DNA of 64,000 nt, taken from positions 1 through 64,000 of the forward strand of contig JBBCGS010000003.1 of the NCBI GenBank assembly GCA_037200125.1, read 5' to 3'. The notes below the pieces were generated by a model. The model saw only the letters and a program-made list of their open reading frames with translations, was not told the DNA's origin and searched no databases. The stretch's first letter is position 1, and each line of letters opens with the position of its first letter. The position numbers were made by a program, and so were the translations under genes. This document shows positions 24,101-33,312 of this stretch, in pieces. The DNA comes from JADGHX01 sp037200125. GTDB taxonomy: Bacteria > Pseudomonadota > Gammaproteobacteria > Steroidobacterales > Steroidobacteraceae.

Positions 24101-26404
24101 ATGGTGACCTCAGCCTGTCTCTATAACGGTTCTGCCAGGATGACTGTAAACGGGGAGCGGACGGATCCGTGGGGCTCATTCGAGCCGTATGCGCAGCTGA
24201 TCCGATCGCTGATGCCGCGCGCGATCAGCGTGACGGTGTTCGACGCGGCCGGCGAAATGCGCTGGACGAGCGAAACCACGACCGGTCCCGACCTTGCGAA
24301 CCTCATCGTCGAGGTTCTTCCCGAAGCGCGTTCGCAAAAAGATAGCGCTGGCGAGCTGCGCTCGCTCGAGAACAGCCCTCCCGTGTATTTCTGCTGGCTC
24401 AGAGACGACCGGCAGTCGCTTGTCGCGATCGTCGCGGTGGTGTGTCGCCCGAGCAGCAACTCTGGTGACGCGGATCCGGTGCGCAGCTTCGCGCTCGCGT
24501 ACGCGTTCCTGCGACCCGCACTCGAGTGTCTGCGACGTGACCTGCTCTCGCGCGCGCTCATCGACGATCTCAATCGCTCGGTCACCTCGCTCGACAAAGA
24601 TCTCGAGCTGCTGCTGACCGACAGCGCCAGCGGCCCTTCGGGCGACAATTCGGACGAGCTCAAGTCGATCGTGCAGCAGGCGATGGATCATCTCGGTTGC
24701 GCGATCGCCGCGCTCATCGTGCCGGACAAAGGCATCGTGCTGATGCGCACCGCGTCGGGCCAGACGTCCGTGGACAACCAGCTCGTCGCACGCACTCACC
24801 GGCAGCTGCTGTCGATGGCGCAGATGCGCCACGAGCCGGTGATCATCAATCGCTTCAACGCGAACGGCGGAGTCGCGGTTCTCTATCGCATTCTGTCCTG
24901 CCCGCTTCTGCAGACCGGCGGAAAGGCGGTCGGAGTGCTCGCGCTGTTCCGCGAACAGAGCGGGCTGGAGTTCACGCCGCGCGACGCGCGCATCGGCGAC
25001 ATCCTGGCGCGCAAGGCGCACGGCGTGATCGAGGGCAACTACGACGCGATGAGCGGCCTGTACACGCGGCCTGCCTTCGAACAGCGTGTGCGTGCTGTTG
25101 TCGCCGCGCAGAAGAAGGGCGCTCAGTGGAGCGCGCTCTATATCGATACAGACCAGCTTCACCTCGTGAATGACAGCTTCGGCATGCACGTCGGCGATAC
25201 CGTGATCGGGCAGCTGGGCGAGCTCATCCGCCGCCGGCTTGCGCCGGGCGCTTTCGCAGCGCGCATTTCCGGCGACCGATTCGCGGCGCTTCTGCCGACC
25301 GGCGTCGACGACGCCGCGCAGTTCGCCGAGTCCCTGCGCGAAGGTGCGGAGAAGCTCGGTGGCATGCAGGGTGAGAACCGGGTGCAGGTGTCGGTGAGCA
25401 TCGGCGTCGCCGCGCTCGATACCACCTCCGGCGAGCTCATGCACTCGCTCGCCGCAGCCGAGACCGCGTGCAAGGCGGCCAAGGATCGCGGACGTAACCG
25501 CGTTGAGAGTTACCGGACGGACGATCCGAGCCTCGTCCGTCGCTTCACCGATATCAGCATCGCCGCGCGCCTGCGCGTCGCCATCTCGGAAGATCGTCTG
25601 CGGCTCGATGCGCAGGTCATTGCACCGTTCGTCAACGGCACGGGCACGCGTCCTCAGTACGAGCTGCTGCTCCGGATGATCGACGAGGATGGCGCGACGC
25701 TCGGGCCGGATCGGTTCCTGTCCGCCGCGCACCGTTACCAACTGATGCCGGTGATCGACCGCTGGGTCGTGGAGCGCGCGATCGCGCTGCTCGCCCCGCA
25801 CTCCGCGCTGCTGTCGAAGGGCACACTCGGCTTCGCGATCAATTTCTCCGGCCAGTCGCTCAACGACGACGCGTTCGGCGATTTCCTGATCGACAAGCTC
25901 GAGCACTGCGGCCTGGAACCGTCGTTGTTCAGTTTCGAGCTCACCGAGAACGCCACGATCGCAAGCATCGGCCGCGCCGAAACGCTCATGCGCCGCTTGC
26001 GGCGGCTCGGCTGTGGGGTGGCGCTCGACGATTTCGGCACCGGGTTGTCTTCCCTTTCATACCTTCGCCAGCTGCCCGTCACCATATTGAAGATCGACGG
26101 CAGTTTCGTGCGGGACGTCCTCAAGGACGCGCGCGCTGAATCGATGGTTCAGGCCATTGCCCAGCTCGCGCGCAGCATGTCGATCGCAACGGTTGCGGAG
26201 TATGTGGAAACCGAGGAGCTGCGTCACCGCGTGGCGGCGCTCGGAGTCGACTACGGGCAGGGCTTCGCTATCGGGCGACCCACACCGCTGCAGGAAGTGC
26301 TAGCGGAGCTGCCGCTCATCGCCGCCGCCGCTTCGGTGCCGGTTGTCGTGGAAGAGCCGCCGATGGAATTGCTGGCCGGAGAAGCCGCCGCCAATCTGCA
26401 TTGA
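24101..26404 (+). CDS. GAF-GGDEF-EAL protein (probable c-di-GMP phosphodiesterase)
   Basis: The protein has 767 residues from the ATG at 24101; the ATG at 24140 is an alternative. A GAF-like sensory region (about 190-320) precedes a diguanylate cyclase domain whose active site reads SGDRF in place of GGDEF, so cyclase activity is probably lost. The C-terminal EAL domain keeps the key residues: YELLLR (Glu of EAL), NFSGQSL, ELTEN, DDFGTGLSSLSYLRQLP, LKIDGSFV, AEYVETEE and QGFAIGRP. It therefore probably hydrolyses c-di-GMP. No membrane span is seen. It stands between envC and ctpA, genes that are usually adjacent. Confidence 0.88.
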   Translation: MVTSACLYNGSARMTVNGERTDPWGSFEPYAQLIRSLMPRAISVTVFDAAGEMRWTSETTTGPDLANLIVEVLPEARSQKDSAGELRSLENSPPVYFCWLRDDRQSLVAIVAVVCRPSSNSGDADPVRSFALAYAFLRPALECLRRDLLSRALIDDLNRSVTSLDKDLELLLTDSASGPSGDNSDELKSIVQQAMDHLGCAIAALIVPDKGIVLMRTASGQTSVDNQLVARTHRQLLSMAQMRHEPVIINRFNANGGVAVLYRILSCPLLQTGGKAVGVLALFREQSGLEFTPRDARIGDILARKAHGVIEGNYDAMSGLYTRPAFEQRVRAVVAAQKKGAQWSALYIDTDQLHLVNDSFGMHVGDTVIGQLGELIRRRLAPGAFAARISGDRFAALLPTGVDDAAQFAESLREGAEKLGGMQGENRVQVSVSIGVAALDTTSGELMHSLAAAETACKAAKDRGRNRVESYRTDDPSLVRRFTDISIAARLRVAISEDRLRLDAQVIAPFVNGTGTRPQYELLLRMIDEDGATLGPDRFLSAAHRYQLMPVIDRWVVERAIALLAPHSALLSKGTLGFAINFSGQSLNDDAFGDFLIDKLEHCGLEPSLFSFELTENATIASIGRAETLMRRLRRLGCGVALDDFGTGLSSLSYLRQLPVTILKIDGSFVRDVLKDARAESMVQAIAQLARSMSIATVAEYVETEELRHRVAALGVDYGQGFAIGRPTPLQEVLAELPLIAAAASVPVVVEEPPMELLAGEAAANLH

Positions 26405-26493
26405 GAACGGCTTTCACGTTTTTACCGATTTTCGTTGACCGCTCGCGGAGGCCTGTAGTATTTCCAGCGAACGTCTGGCGGGGTCTGTAAAAA

Positions 26494-27777
26494 ATGACGA
26501 TGCGATCGCGCACGCTGATCGCTCTCTGCGCGGGAGCGGTGTTTGGTTTCTCCGGCGCTATTGCCGGCGATGTCCGGGCCGAGCGCCGGGAAGATGTCCC
26601 GAACGCATCGGCCACGCTTCCGTGGGAACAGGCCCGGCTCTTCGCCGAAGTCTACGAGCGCATCAAGCGCGAGTACGTCGACGAGGTCGATGACAAGGAG
26701 CTCATGGAGAAGGCGATTCGCGGCATGGTCGCGGCGCTCGATCCGCACTCCGCCTATCTCGATACCGACGAGTTCGAAGAGATCCGCCTCTCCACCATGG
26801 GCTCCTACCCCGGCGTGGGCATCGAAGTCGTGGCGGAAGAGGCCGGTGTGAAGATCCTCCGGCCCATCGAGGGTTCGCCCGCCGACCAGGCCGGGCTCCA
26901 GGCCGGCGACATCATCGTGAAGATCGACAACAAGGACGTCGGCGCGGACCAGGCCGGCGCCATCGCCCAGCTTCGCGGCCCTTCCGGCAGCGGCGTCAAG
27001 CTGACGGTGCGGCGTGAGGGCTCGGTCGAGCCGCTCGATTTCTCGCTCCGCCGCGCCAAGGTCGACGTTCGCAGCGTCACCCACACGACCCTCGATCCGG
27101 GCTTCGGCTACGTGCGCATCACGAGTTTCAGCGAAACGACGGCGGACGATGTCGGCCGCGCGGTCGCCGCGCTCAAGCGCGAGAACCCGAAAGGCCTGCA
27201 TGGCCTCGTCCTCGACCTGCGGAACAACCCCGGTGGCGTGCTCGAAGCGGGCGTCGCCGTGGCGGACGCGTTCCTGAACGACGGGGTCATCGTGACGGCC
27301 GACGGCCGTACGCCCGATGCGCGCTTCCGGATGGAAGCCACGCCGGGGGACCTGATCGATGGCGCGGAGCTGGTCGTGCTCGTGAACGGCGGCTCGGCAT
27401 CCGCCTCGGAGATCGTCGCGGGCGCGCTCAAGGATCACAACCGCGCCGAGCTCATCGGCCACAAGACTTACGGCAAGGGCTCGGTGCAGACGGTCATGCC
27501 GCTCGCCCAGGGCGGCGCCATCAAGCTCACCACCTCGCGTTACTACACGCCTTCGGGCGTGTCGATCCACGGCAAGGGCATCATTCCCGACATCGTCGCC
27601 GACAGTCCGGAACAGGCCCCCGCGGACTTGCGCGTGGCCGGCGGCAAGCCCGACCTGCCGCTCGCGGCGCGCGACCACGAAGTGCGGCTCGCCCTCGACA
27701 CGCTGAAGGCGCGCGACATCCTCCCCGGCCGCGTCGCCTCCAAAGCCGACCCCGCGACAACCCTCGCGACGAAATGA
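26494..27777 (+). CDS. ctpA: Carboxy-terminal processing peptidase (S41 family)
   Basis: CtpA-type serine proteases trim periplasmic proteins from their C-termini. The 427-residue protein has a signal peptide (to about AIAGDVRA), then a PDZ domain (about 95-175, with YPGVGIEVVAEEAGVKI and SPADQAGLQAGDIIVKIDNKDV). The S41 catalytic core follows: catalytic Ser in NGGSASASEI and catalytic Lys in KTYGKGSVQ. The order is envC, GGDEF/EAL gene, ctpA, dedA, all on the plus strand. Both EnvC and CtpA act in envelope and cell-wall turnover. Confidence 0.95.
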   Translation: MTMRSRTLIALCAGAVFGFSGAIAGDVRAERREDVPNASATLPWEQARLFAEVYERIKREYVDEVDDKELMEKAIRGMVAALDPHSAYLDTDEFEEIRLSTMGSYPGVGIEVVAEEAGVKILRPIEGSPADQAGLQAGDIIVKIDNKDVGADQAGAIAQLRGPSGSGVKLTVRREGSVEPLDFSLRRAKVDVRSVTHTTLDPGFGYVRITSFSETTADDVGRAVAALKRENPKGLHGLVLDLRNNPGGVLEAGVAVADAFLNDGVIVTADGRTPDARFRMEATPGDLIDGAELVVLVNGGSASASEIVAGALKDHNRAELIGHKTYGKGSVQTVMPLAQGGAIKLTTSRYYTPSGVSIHGKGIIPDIVADSPEQAPADLRVAGGKPDLPLAARDHEVRLALDTLKARDILPGRVASKADPATTLATK

Positions 27778-27834
27778 ACTTCCGTTAAGCTCACGCGTTC
27801 GGGTACGCCGTTGCCCCTCGCGTGAGGTTCGCCT

Positions 27835-28461
27835 TTGCAGTTCATCCTTGACCTGATCCTGCATCTCGACAAACACCTCGTCGAGCTGCTCGCCCAGTTC
27901 GGGCCATGGGTTTACGCCATTCTGTTCGCGATCGTTTTCGCCGAGACGGGGTTTGTCGTTACACCGTTCCTGCCGGGCGACTCATTGCTGTTCGCGGTGG
28001 GGGCGCTGGCGGCTGTGGATACCACGGGGACGTTGAGCGCACCGGTTCTCTCCGTCGTGCTCATCGTCGCGGCGGTGCTCGGCAACACGGTGAACTACGC
28101 GATAGGGCGCGCAATCGGGCCGCGTGCCTTCAGCGGCAACGTGCGGCTTCTCAAGGTGGAGTATCTCCACCGCACCCAGGCGTTCTTCCAGCGCTACGGT
28201 GGAATGACGGTGGTGATCTCGCGCTTCATGCCCATCATTCGCACGTTTGCGCCGTTTGTGGCGGGCGTGGGGCAGATGCATGTGGGGCGGTTTCAGCTGT
28301 TCAACATCGCGGGCGGCGTGTCGTGGGTGCTGCTGTTCATCTGGGGCGGCTACCTGTTCGGCAACATTCCCGTTATCAAGCAGCACTTCGGGATCGTTAC
28401 GATCGCGATCATCGTTGTGTCGGTGATGCCGGCGGTGATTGCGTTTCTTCGGCGGAAGTAA
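27835..28461 (+). CDS. DedA family membrane protein
   Basis: DedA proteins are inner-membrane proteins linked to undecaprenyl-phosphate/lipid flipping and membrane homeostasis. The 208-residue protein has several hydrophobic segments and the family motifs FAETGFVVTPFLPGDSLLF (about 42-60), GNTVNYAIGRAIGPRAF, and FMPIIRTFAPFVAGVGQM with the conserved Arg. A TTG start at 27835 is likely. The inverted repeat CTCACGCG/CGCGTGAG (27790-27826) just upstream overlaps the probable ribosome site GAGG. The stop lies 5 bp before a REP-like cassette. Confidence 0.92.
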   Translation: MQFILDLILHLDKHLVELLAQFGPWVYAILFAIVFAETGFVVTPFLPGDSLLFAVGALAAVDTTGTLSAPVLSVVLIVAAVLGNTVNYAIGRAIGPRAFSGNVRLLKVEYLHRTQAFFQRYGGMTVVISRFMPIIRTFAPFVAGVGQMHVGRFQLFNIAGGVSWVLLFIWGGYLFGNIPVIKQHFGIVTIAIIVVSVMPAVIAFLRRK

Positions 28462-28466
28462 ACGAA

Positions 28467-28573
28467 GAAGCCCTCAATCGCCGGGCGGCTAAGAAGCGCG
28501 CCTGGCCTCTTGGGAGGTCGTCGCGGTCCGCGGGTACTCTTAGCCTCTCAGCCGCCCGGCGATTGAGGGCTTC
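28467..28573. repeat. REP-like hairpin cassette between dedA and the REC-GGDEF gene
   Basis: Left arm 28467-28490 and right arm 28550-28573 are perfect 24-bp reverse complements (core CCTCAATCGCCGGGCGGC). They enclose a 59-base GC-rich loop with no gene. The cassette sits between convergent genes, 5 bp after the dedA stop and 11 bp before the stop of the opposite gene. The long stem could serve as a bidirectional transcript end. Confidence 0.92.
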
Positions 28574-28584
28574 CTGGGCTTGGT

Positions 28585-29568
28585 CTATTTGCGAAACGGC
28601 CCAGCATAGGTATCGGACAACTGATAGTGACCCGCAACAGTCACCCGATTCCGCCCCTCATGCTTGCTGTTATAGAGGGCCGCATCCGCCTGCCGCAGTA
28701 TCTCCGCCGCTGCCGCATCGGCACTCTGATCAACCGGCCCAAGGGACAGCGCCGCCACCCCAAAACTCGACGTCACCGCAAGATCCCCTGACGCCAGCGG
28801 CATCGGCGCCGCCGCGCATTGCGCGCGGATCTTCTCCGCAACGATCGAAGCCCCGGCCGCGTCAGTCGCCGGGAGCACGATCACAAACTCTTCACCGCCA
28901 TACCGCGCCATCCAGTCCGACGGCCGGATGAGCGACTTCGCGAGCTCCGCGAATCGACGCAGCACCTCGTCGCCGCTCTGGTGACCCCGCTCGTCATTGA
29001 TGCGTTTGAACCGATCGAGATCCGCCATGATCGCCGAGAGCGGGTGACCGTAGCGCCGCGCGCGATCCACTTCCTTCAGCATCTGCTCGTTCAGGTAACG
29101 GCGATTGTAGGTGCCGACCAGTGGATCCGTGACGGACAGCAGCTCGATCTTCTCTTTGGCCTCACGCAGCGATTGCTCCAGCGTGACGATGCGGCTCCCG
29201 GCGCTGAGGCGCGCGAGCAGCTCCGCCTGGTTCGCGGGCTTCTTCACGTAGTCGTCCGCGCCGGCGCCGAGGCCGACGACCACGTCATCCGTCGTGAGAT
29301 GGCCCGTGAGCAGGAGGATGTACACGTACGTGGAGAGATTGGCGTCGCGCACGCGCTTGCAGAGCGTGGGGCCATCCATGCCCGGCATGTCCCAGTCGGT
29401 GAGGAGGATCTGATATCCCCCCTCCAGAATGCGGGTGAGCGCGTCGGCTCCGTTCTCGGCCGTGTCCACGACGTATCCGGCCCGCGTCAGCTGTCGCTCG
29501 AGCATCATGCGCTGGGTGGGTTCGTCCTCCACCAGCAATAGCCTGAATTTGGCGTCCGTTTGCGTCAT
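28585..29568 (-). CDS. Response regulator with GGDEF output (diguanylate cyclase)
   Basis: From the ATG at 29568 the protein has 327 residues. An N-terminal receiver (FRLLLVEDEPTQRMM, phosphoacceptor Asp in LLTDWDMPGMDGP, conserved Lys in DYVKKPAN) is followed by a coiled linker. The GGDEF domain reads DPLVGTYNRRYLNEQM and ARYGGEEFVIVLP. The intact GGEEF predicts c-di-GMP synthesis. PleD and WspR are known proteins of this class. Its start is 7 bp from the stop of the hybrid kinase gene on the same strand, so the kinase is the likely phosphodonor. Confidence 0.93.
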   Translation of the reverse strand: MTQTDAKFRLLLVEDEPTQRMMLERQLTRAGYVVDTAENGADALTRILEGGYQILLTDWDMPGMDGPTLCKRVRDANLSTYVYILLLTGHLTTDDVVVGLGAGADDYVKKPANQAELLARLSAGSRIVTLEQSLREAKEKIELLSVTDPLVGTYNRRYLNEQMLKEVDRARRYGHPLSAIMADLDRFKRINDERGHQSGDEVLRRFAELAKSLIRPSDWMARYGGEEFVIVLPATDAAGASIVAEKIRAQCAAAPMPLASGDLAVTSSFGVAALSLGPVDQSADAAAAEILRQADAALYNSKHEGRNRVTVAGHYQLSDTYAGPFRK

Positions 29569-29575
29569 GCGAACT

Positions 29576-32152
29576 TCAGGCCGCCAGGGCGGCCGTGACG
29601 TAGCCGGCCGCGTCATCGAACGCCCGCCGCAACGTGCTCACGGAATGCTCGAGATCGGTCAGCGGTTTCTCCTTGGCGTCCTTTTCGAGCGTAGCGGCGA
29701 GCTTCGCTAGCTCATGCGCGCAGATGCTGGAGCTCCCACCTTTCAACTTGTGAGCCATGGCACTCAGGCTGGCGCGGTCCCCCGCTGACAGCGCCCGCGT
29801 CAGTTCTTCGACGATGCGCGTGCTGCTGGCCACGAAAGTCTCGCACAGCTCGTTCATGAATTCCCGGTCGTCGCCGACGATGGTTCGAAGTTGATCCAGG
29901 TCCACGGGCTTCGATATCGAAACGATTGGCGGGGCGTTCTGGATCCCAACGACGGCCGGCGGCGGCGCCTCGGCCACCGCGGGTGTGCGGAAACCGTAGC
30001 GGTCGAGGATCTCGCACAGCTTCGGCAGCTCCAGCGGCTTCACCAGCAGTGCGTCCATCCCCGCCGCCGTACACCGGTCCAGCTCATCGGTCATGGCGCT
30101 GGCGGTAAGCGCGACGATCGGCACGCGCGTACCGGCGAGCTCGCGGCCGCGGATCTCGCGGGCGGCGGTCAGGCCGTCCATCACGGGCATCTGCACGTCC
30201 ATGAGCACGAGGCGGTAGTCGTTCTTGAAGAACTCCTCAACACCTCGTTTGCCATTTTCGGCCACCAGCGGTTCGCAGCCGAGACGCTGCAGGAAGCGGC
30301 GAGCGACCTGCTGGTTCACCACGTTGTCTTCGACCACGAGCACGTGGCCGCGATACTGGCCTTGGCCCTGGTCGGTAGCGAGCGAGCTGCGAGTGACGAG
30401 CTTCTGATGACGACCGGTGGTCGCATCGAGCTGGTGTTCGAGCACGCGTTCGATACAAGCGCGCAGCTCACTGCCGCGCACAGGCTTCGTCATGTACGCG
30501 GCGAAGCCCGCGCGAGTCAGGTTGCTCGTGGCGCCGTGCTTGTCCATCGAGGTGAGCAGGATGAGCGGCGTGGACGACACGCCCGGCGACGCCTTCACCT
30601 GCGCGGCGAAACTCACGCCGTCGCAGTCGGGCATCTGATCGTCGGCGATCAGGACATCGAAGGGCGAGCCCGTGGCCTGCGCTTCCTTCAGTGCCTTGAG
30701 CGTTTCCGCACCCGTCGCGGTGGCGATGACATCGAAGCCCACCGGCTGAAGCTGGCCGCACAGCACGCGGCGATTGGTGGGGTTGTCGTCCATCACGAGC
30801 ACGCGCTTGCCGCGAGTGATCACCCGTGAGGAGGAGGTGATGTCAACCGCGTCATAGATAGCGTCGAACGGCACGGAGAATGTGAAGGCCGAGCCACCGC
30901 CCGGCCTCGAGGAAACTTCGATGCGCCCGCCCATGAGCGTGACGAGCCGGCGCACGATGGCAAGCCCGAGGCCCATGCCGCCGTAGTTGCGCGTGCTCGA
31001 ATCGTCCGCCTGCACGAAAGGCTCGAACAGTTGCGAGAGCGTTTCCGGCGGCATGCCGATGCCGGTGTCGCGCACTTCGAAACTCAGCAGCGCGCGGCCG
31101 TTCTGAAGCGCGAGCGGGAAGACTTCCAGCGCCACTTCGCCCCTGGGCGTGAACTTGATCGCATTGCCAACGAGATTGTTCAGCACCTGCCGCAGCCGCT
31201 GCGGGTCGCCGAGCACCCGATCCGGCACGCCGGGATCCACGTTGACGATCAGCTCGAGGTTCTTCGCCGCCGCCTGCACGGCCATCTCCATGCCGAGCTC
31301 TTCGACGATGTCGCGCACGTGCATCGCGACGCGCTCGACTTCGAGCTTGCCGGCTTCGATCTTCGAGAAATCCAGGACGTCGTTGATGATTCCGAGCAGC
31401 GACGTCGCGCTCGAGCGGATCGTCTCCGCGAACTCGCGCTGCGAGGACTGCAGCGGTGTATCGAGCAGCAGTTCCGTCATCCCGATCACGCCGTTCATTG
31501 GCGTGCGGACCTCGTGACTCATGTTGGCGAGGAAGTTCGCCTTCGCGCGGATCGCGGCCGCCTCGGCGTCCTTCGCGGCGATGCGCGCTTCCGCGGCTTC
31601 GTGCTGCTCGGTCACATCCTGCAGGGCGCCGGAGAGTCGTGTGACCACTCCGCCCTTCTTCTCCGCCGCACCCATCACGCGTACCCACAGCTTGCGGCCG
31701 GACTTCGTGACGAAGGGAACGGTGAGGTCGTACGGTGTGGCCTTCTCGAGGGCCTGACGAATCGCGGTTTCCACCTGCGCGCGCGCGTCGCCCGGATAGA
31801 AGCTCATGGTCTCGGGGAACGTCGGCCGGTGAGCCGGATCGACTTCGTGAATGCGGTACGCCTCATCGGACCAGATGGGCATCATGGTCGCGAGGTCGAG
31901 CTCCCAGCCGCCGATGCGCGCCATGTTGGCCACGGTGTCGAGCAGGTGGCGGCCCCGCCGAACCTGCGCCTCCGCCGCTTCGCTGCGCAGGAGCGCCGCC
32001 TTGAGCGCCGCTTCCGAGCGTTCACGCTCGCTCACTTCCTGGCGGGCGAGCAGCTTGTCCCGCTCGGCCGCCCGGGCGCGGCGGAACACGATGATGCTGA
32101 TGATGCCCAGCACGAGCACCGCCGCGACGGAATAGAGCAACGCGCCGTTCAA
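29576..32152 (-). CDS. Hybrid sensor histidine kinase (BarA-like: TM-PAS-HK-REC-REC-Hpt)
   Basis: I place the start at TTG 32152, with GAGGA 8 bases upstream, giving 858 residues. The frame is open to 32554, but that extension overlaps the divergent gene at 32369. Order of parts: membrane segment LLYSVAAVLVLGIISIIVF; coiled coil; PAS domain (about residues 80-190); HisKA NFLANMSHEVRTPMNGVIGM; HATPase NNLVGNAIKFTPRG; two receivers (Asp in LIADDQMPDCDG and in VLMDVQMPVMDG); and a terminal Hpt domain with His in LSAMAHKLKGGSSS. This permits a multi-step phosphorelay. The REC-GGDEF gene downstream is the probable output. Confidence 0.9.
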   Translation of the reverse strand: MNGALLYSVAAVLVLGIISIIVFRRARAAERDKLLARQEVSERERSEAALKAALLRSEAAEAQVRRGRHLLDTVANMARIGGWELDLATMMPIWSDEAYRIHEVDPAHRPTFPETMSFYPGDARAQVETAIRQALEKATPYDLTVPFVTKSGRKLWVRVMGAAEKKGGVVTRLSGALQDVTEQHEAAEARIAAKDAEAAAIRAKANFLANMSHEVRTPMNGVIGMTELLLDTPLQSSQREFAETIRSSATSLLGIINDVLDFSKIEAGKLEVERVAMHVRDIVEELGMEMAVQAAAKNLELIVNVDPGVPDRVLGDPQRLRQVLNNLVGNAIKFTPRGEVALEVFPLALQNGRALLSFEVRDTGIGMPPETLSQLFEPFVQADDSSTRNYGGMGLGLAIVRRLVTLMGGRIEVSSRPGGGSAFTFSVPFDAIYDAVDITSSSRVITRGKRVLVMDDNPTNRRVLCGQLQPVGFDVIATATGAETLKALKEAQATGSPFDVLIADDQMPDCDGVSFAAQVKASPGVSSTPLILLTSMDKHGATSNLTRAGFAAYMTKPVRGSELRACIERVLEHQLDATTGRHQKLVTRSSLATDQGQGQYRGHVLVVEDNVVNQQVARRFLQRLGCEPLVAENGKRGVEEFFKNDYRLVLMDVQMPVMDGLTAAREIRGRELAGTRVPIVALTASAMTDELDRCTAAGMDALLVKPLELPKLCEILDRYGFRTPAVAEAPPPAVVGIQNAPPIVSISKPVDLDQLRTIVGDDREFMNELCETFVASSTRIVEELTRALSAGDRASLSAMAHKLKGGSSSICAHELAKLAATLEKDAKEKPLTDLEHSVSTLRRAFDDAAGYVTAALAA

Positions 32153-32368
32153 GTCATCGTCCTCAGGGGGTGGAGCGTCACCGTGTGGCGCCTCGAAAAC
32201 AGTGCAGGCCAAGGGTGGATTACGTGAAACCCTAGGATAAACGAGGGCGGCGTGGGCCGGCACTCCGTGGGCGCGACCCGCTTCACACGTTAGATAACTG
32301 ATCACGGAAACGACCGCAGGCCGCGTGCCCAGTCGTATTGCGGAATCGGATGGATACAATGCGCGCCC

Positions 32369-32815
32369 ATGGGTGACCGGATCAGAGGCTACGCACATCG
32401 GGTGGACATCGCGGGCGAGGTCCCGGCTGTGTGGCGCGCCTTTACTGAAGGCGTACACCTGGTGCGTTGGTGTGCACCCGACGCGCAGTTGCGTCCACGG
32501 GCCGGTGGTCTGTTCCGTGCGAGTGTGGACCGCGTCACACAGCTGGAGGCGCACATCGACGTGTATGACGCCAACCGGCGCCTGCGCCTCATCTACCTGC
32601 CGTCGGAGACGCTGCCGGCCACGGAGACGGCCATCGTGGCCGATTTCATTCTCGAGCCCGCAATCGCACCGGCCAGGGGCGTGATCCTGCGGGTGCTGGG
32701 CTCGGGCATTCCCGAGGGACCTCAGTGGGATACGCAGTACAAGCGGATGAAAGTAGGCTGGGGCGCCGCCATGGCGCGTCTAAAGGTCTATGTTGAAACG
32801 CAGATGTCTTCTTAA
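32369..32815 (+). CDS. SRPBCC (AHSA1-like START-fold) protein
   Basis: The protein has 148 residues and no signal peptide. The N-terminal GYAHRVDIAGEVPAVWRAFTEGVHLVRWCAPDAQLRPRAGG is the typical AHSA1/SRPBCC opening: beta strand, then a helix with the conserved pattern VWxAxTxxxxLxxWxxP. The C-terminal long helix runs TQYKRMKVGWGAAMARLKVYVET. Such proteins bind hydrophobic ligands or act as Aha1-like cochaperones; the ligand here cannot be told. It diverges from the hybrid kinase and is followed by a terminator of the A6/T6 repeat family. Confidence 0.75.
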   Translation: MGDRIRGYAHRVDIAGEVPAVWRAFTEGVHLVRWCAPDAQLRPRAGGLFRASVDRVTQLEAHIDVYDANRRLRLIYLPSETLPATETAIVADFILEPAIAPARGVILRVLGSGIPEGPQWDTQYKRMKVGWGAAMARLKVYVETQMSS

Positions 32816-32872
32816 TTGGAAAAAATCGTCTCCTGACGATTTTTTCGAGACCCTACACTGTCGCCGGCGGCA
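32816..32872 (+). terminator. A6/T6 hairpin terminator with conserved tail, copy 1
   Basis: AAAAAATCG (32820-32828) pairs with CGATTTTTT (32837-32845) around an 8-base loop, directly after the SRPBCC stop. The next bases, CGAGACCCTACACTGTCGCC and GGCGGCAAA, are nearly the same as those after the hairpin at 60721. A second hairpin (GGCAAAA with TTTTGCC) follows. A-run and T-run symmetry suggests termination in both directions. Confidence 0.8.
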
Positions 32873-32937
32873 AAAAGCGTGGCTTTTGCCGGCTGCCGCA
32901 TCTCGTGGCTAACGCCCGAGCCCACAGGAGTGCTCCA

Positions 32938-33312
32938 ATGGTTGGGTTCATCTTTCGCGCAGTGATCGCGGCGGCGGGGCTGTGGCTGGCCACGCTCTGG
33001 GTCAACGGCATCTGGATCGACAGCCCGCTCACGCTCGTGCTCGCGGGCGCGCTACTCGGCATCGTGAACGCATTCGTGCGGCCGATCGCGGTGATCCTCA
33101 CCTTCCCGTTCACCATCTTCACGCTGGGCCTGTTCCTGCTCGTGGTGAACGCCGGCATGCTGGCCCTGGTGGCGGTGTTCCTGCCTGGGTTCCGCATCGA
33201 CGGCTTCTGGGCGGCCGTGTGGGCCGCCCTCATCGTCAGCGTGACCGGCTGGATCGGCTCGGCGCTGATCGGCTCCAACGCGAAGGTCGAGATCTACCGC
33301 CGTAACGGCTGA
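32938..33312 (+). CDS. Phage-holin-family/YvlD-like small membrane protein
   Basis: From the ATG at 32938, with CAGGAG upstream, the protein has 124 residues and four hydrophobic segments (about 5-22, 26-48, 52-77, 86-110). It fits the PF04020-type family named after phage holin 4_2, which includes YvlD. These are chromosomal membrane proteins of unknown function and do not signal a prophage. The motif GIVNAFVRPI in the second segment is characteristic. Its 3' end overlaps the convergent OPT transporter gene by 19 bp. Confidence 0.85.
   Translation: MVGFIFRAVIAAAGLWLATLWVNGIWIDSPLTLVLAGALLGIVNAFVRPIAVILTFPFTIFTLGLFLLVVNAGMLALVAVFLPGFRIDGFWAAVWAALIVSVTGWIGSALIGSNAKVEIYRRNG

Noticed and set aside
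32153..32554. N-terminal extension of the hybrid histidine kinase
   Set aside because: It would overlap a divergent gene and has no domain; TTG 32152 has a good ribosome site and precedes the membrane helix.
32938..33312. Holin-family gene as sign of a prophage
   Set aside because: The family is widespread on chromosomes and no phage structural, lysis or integrase genes are near.
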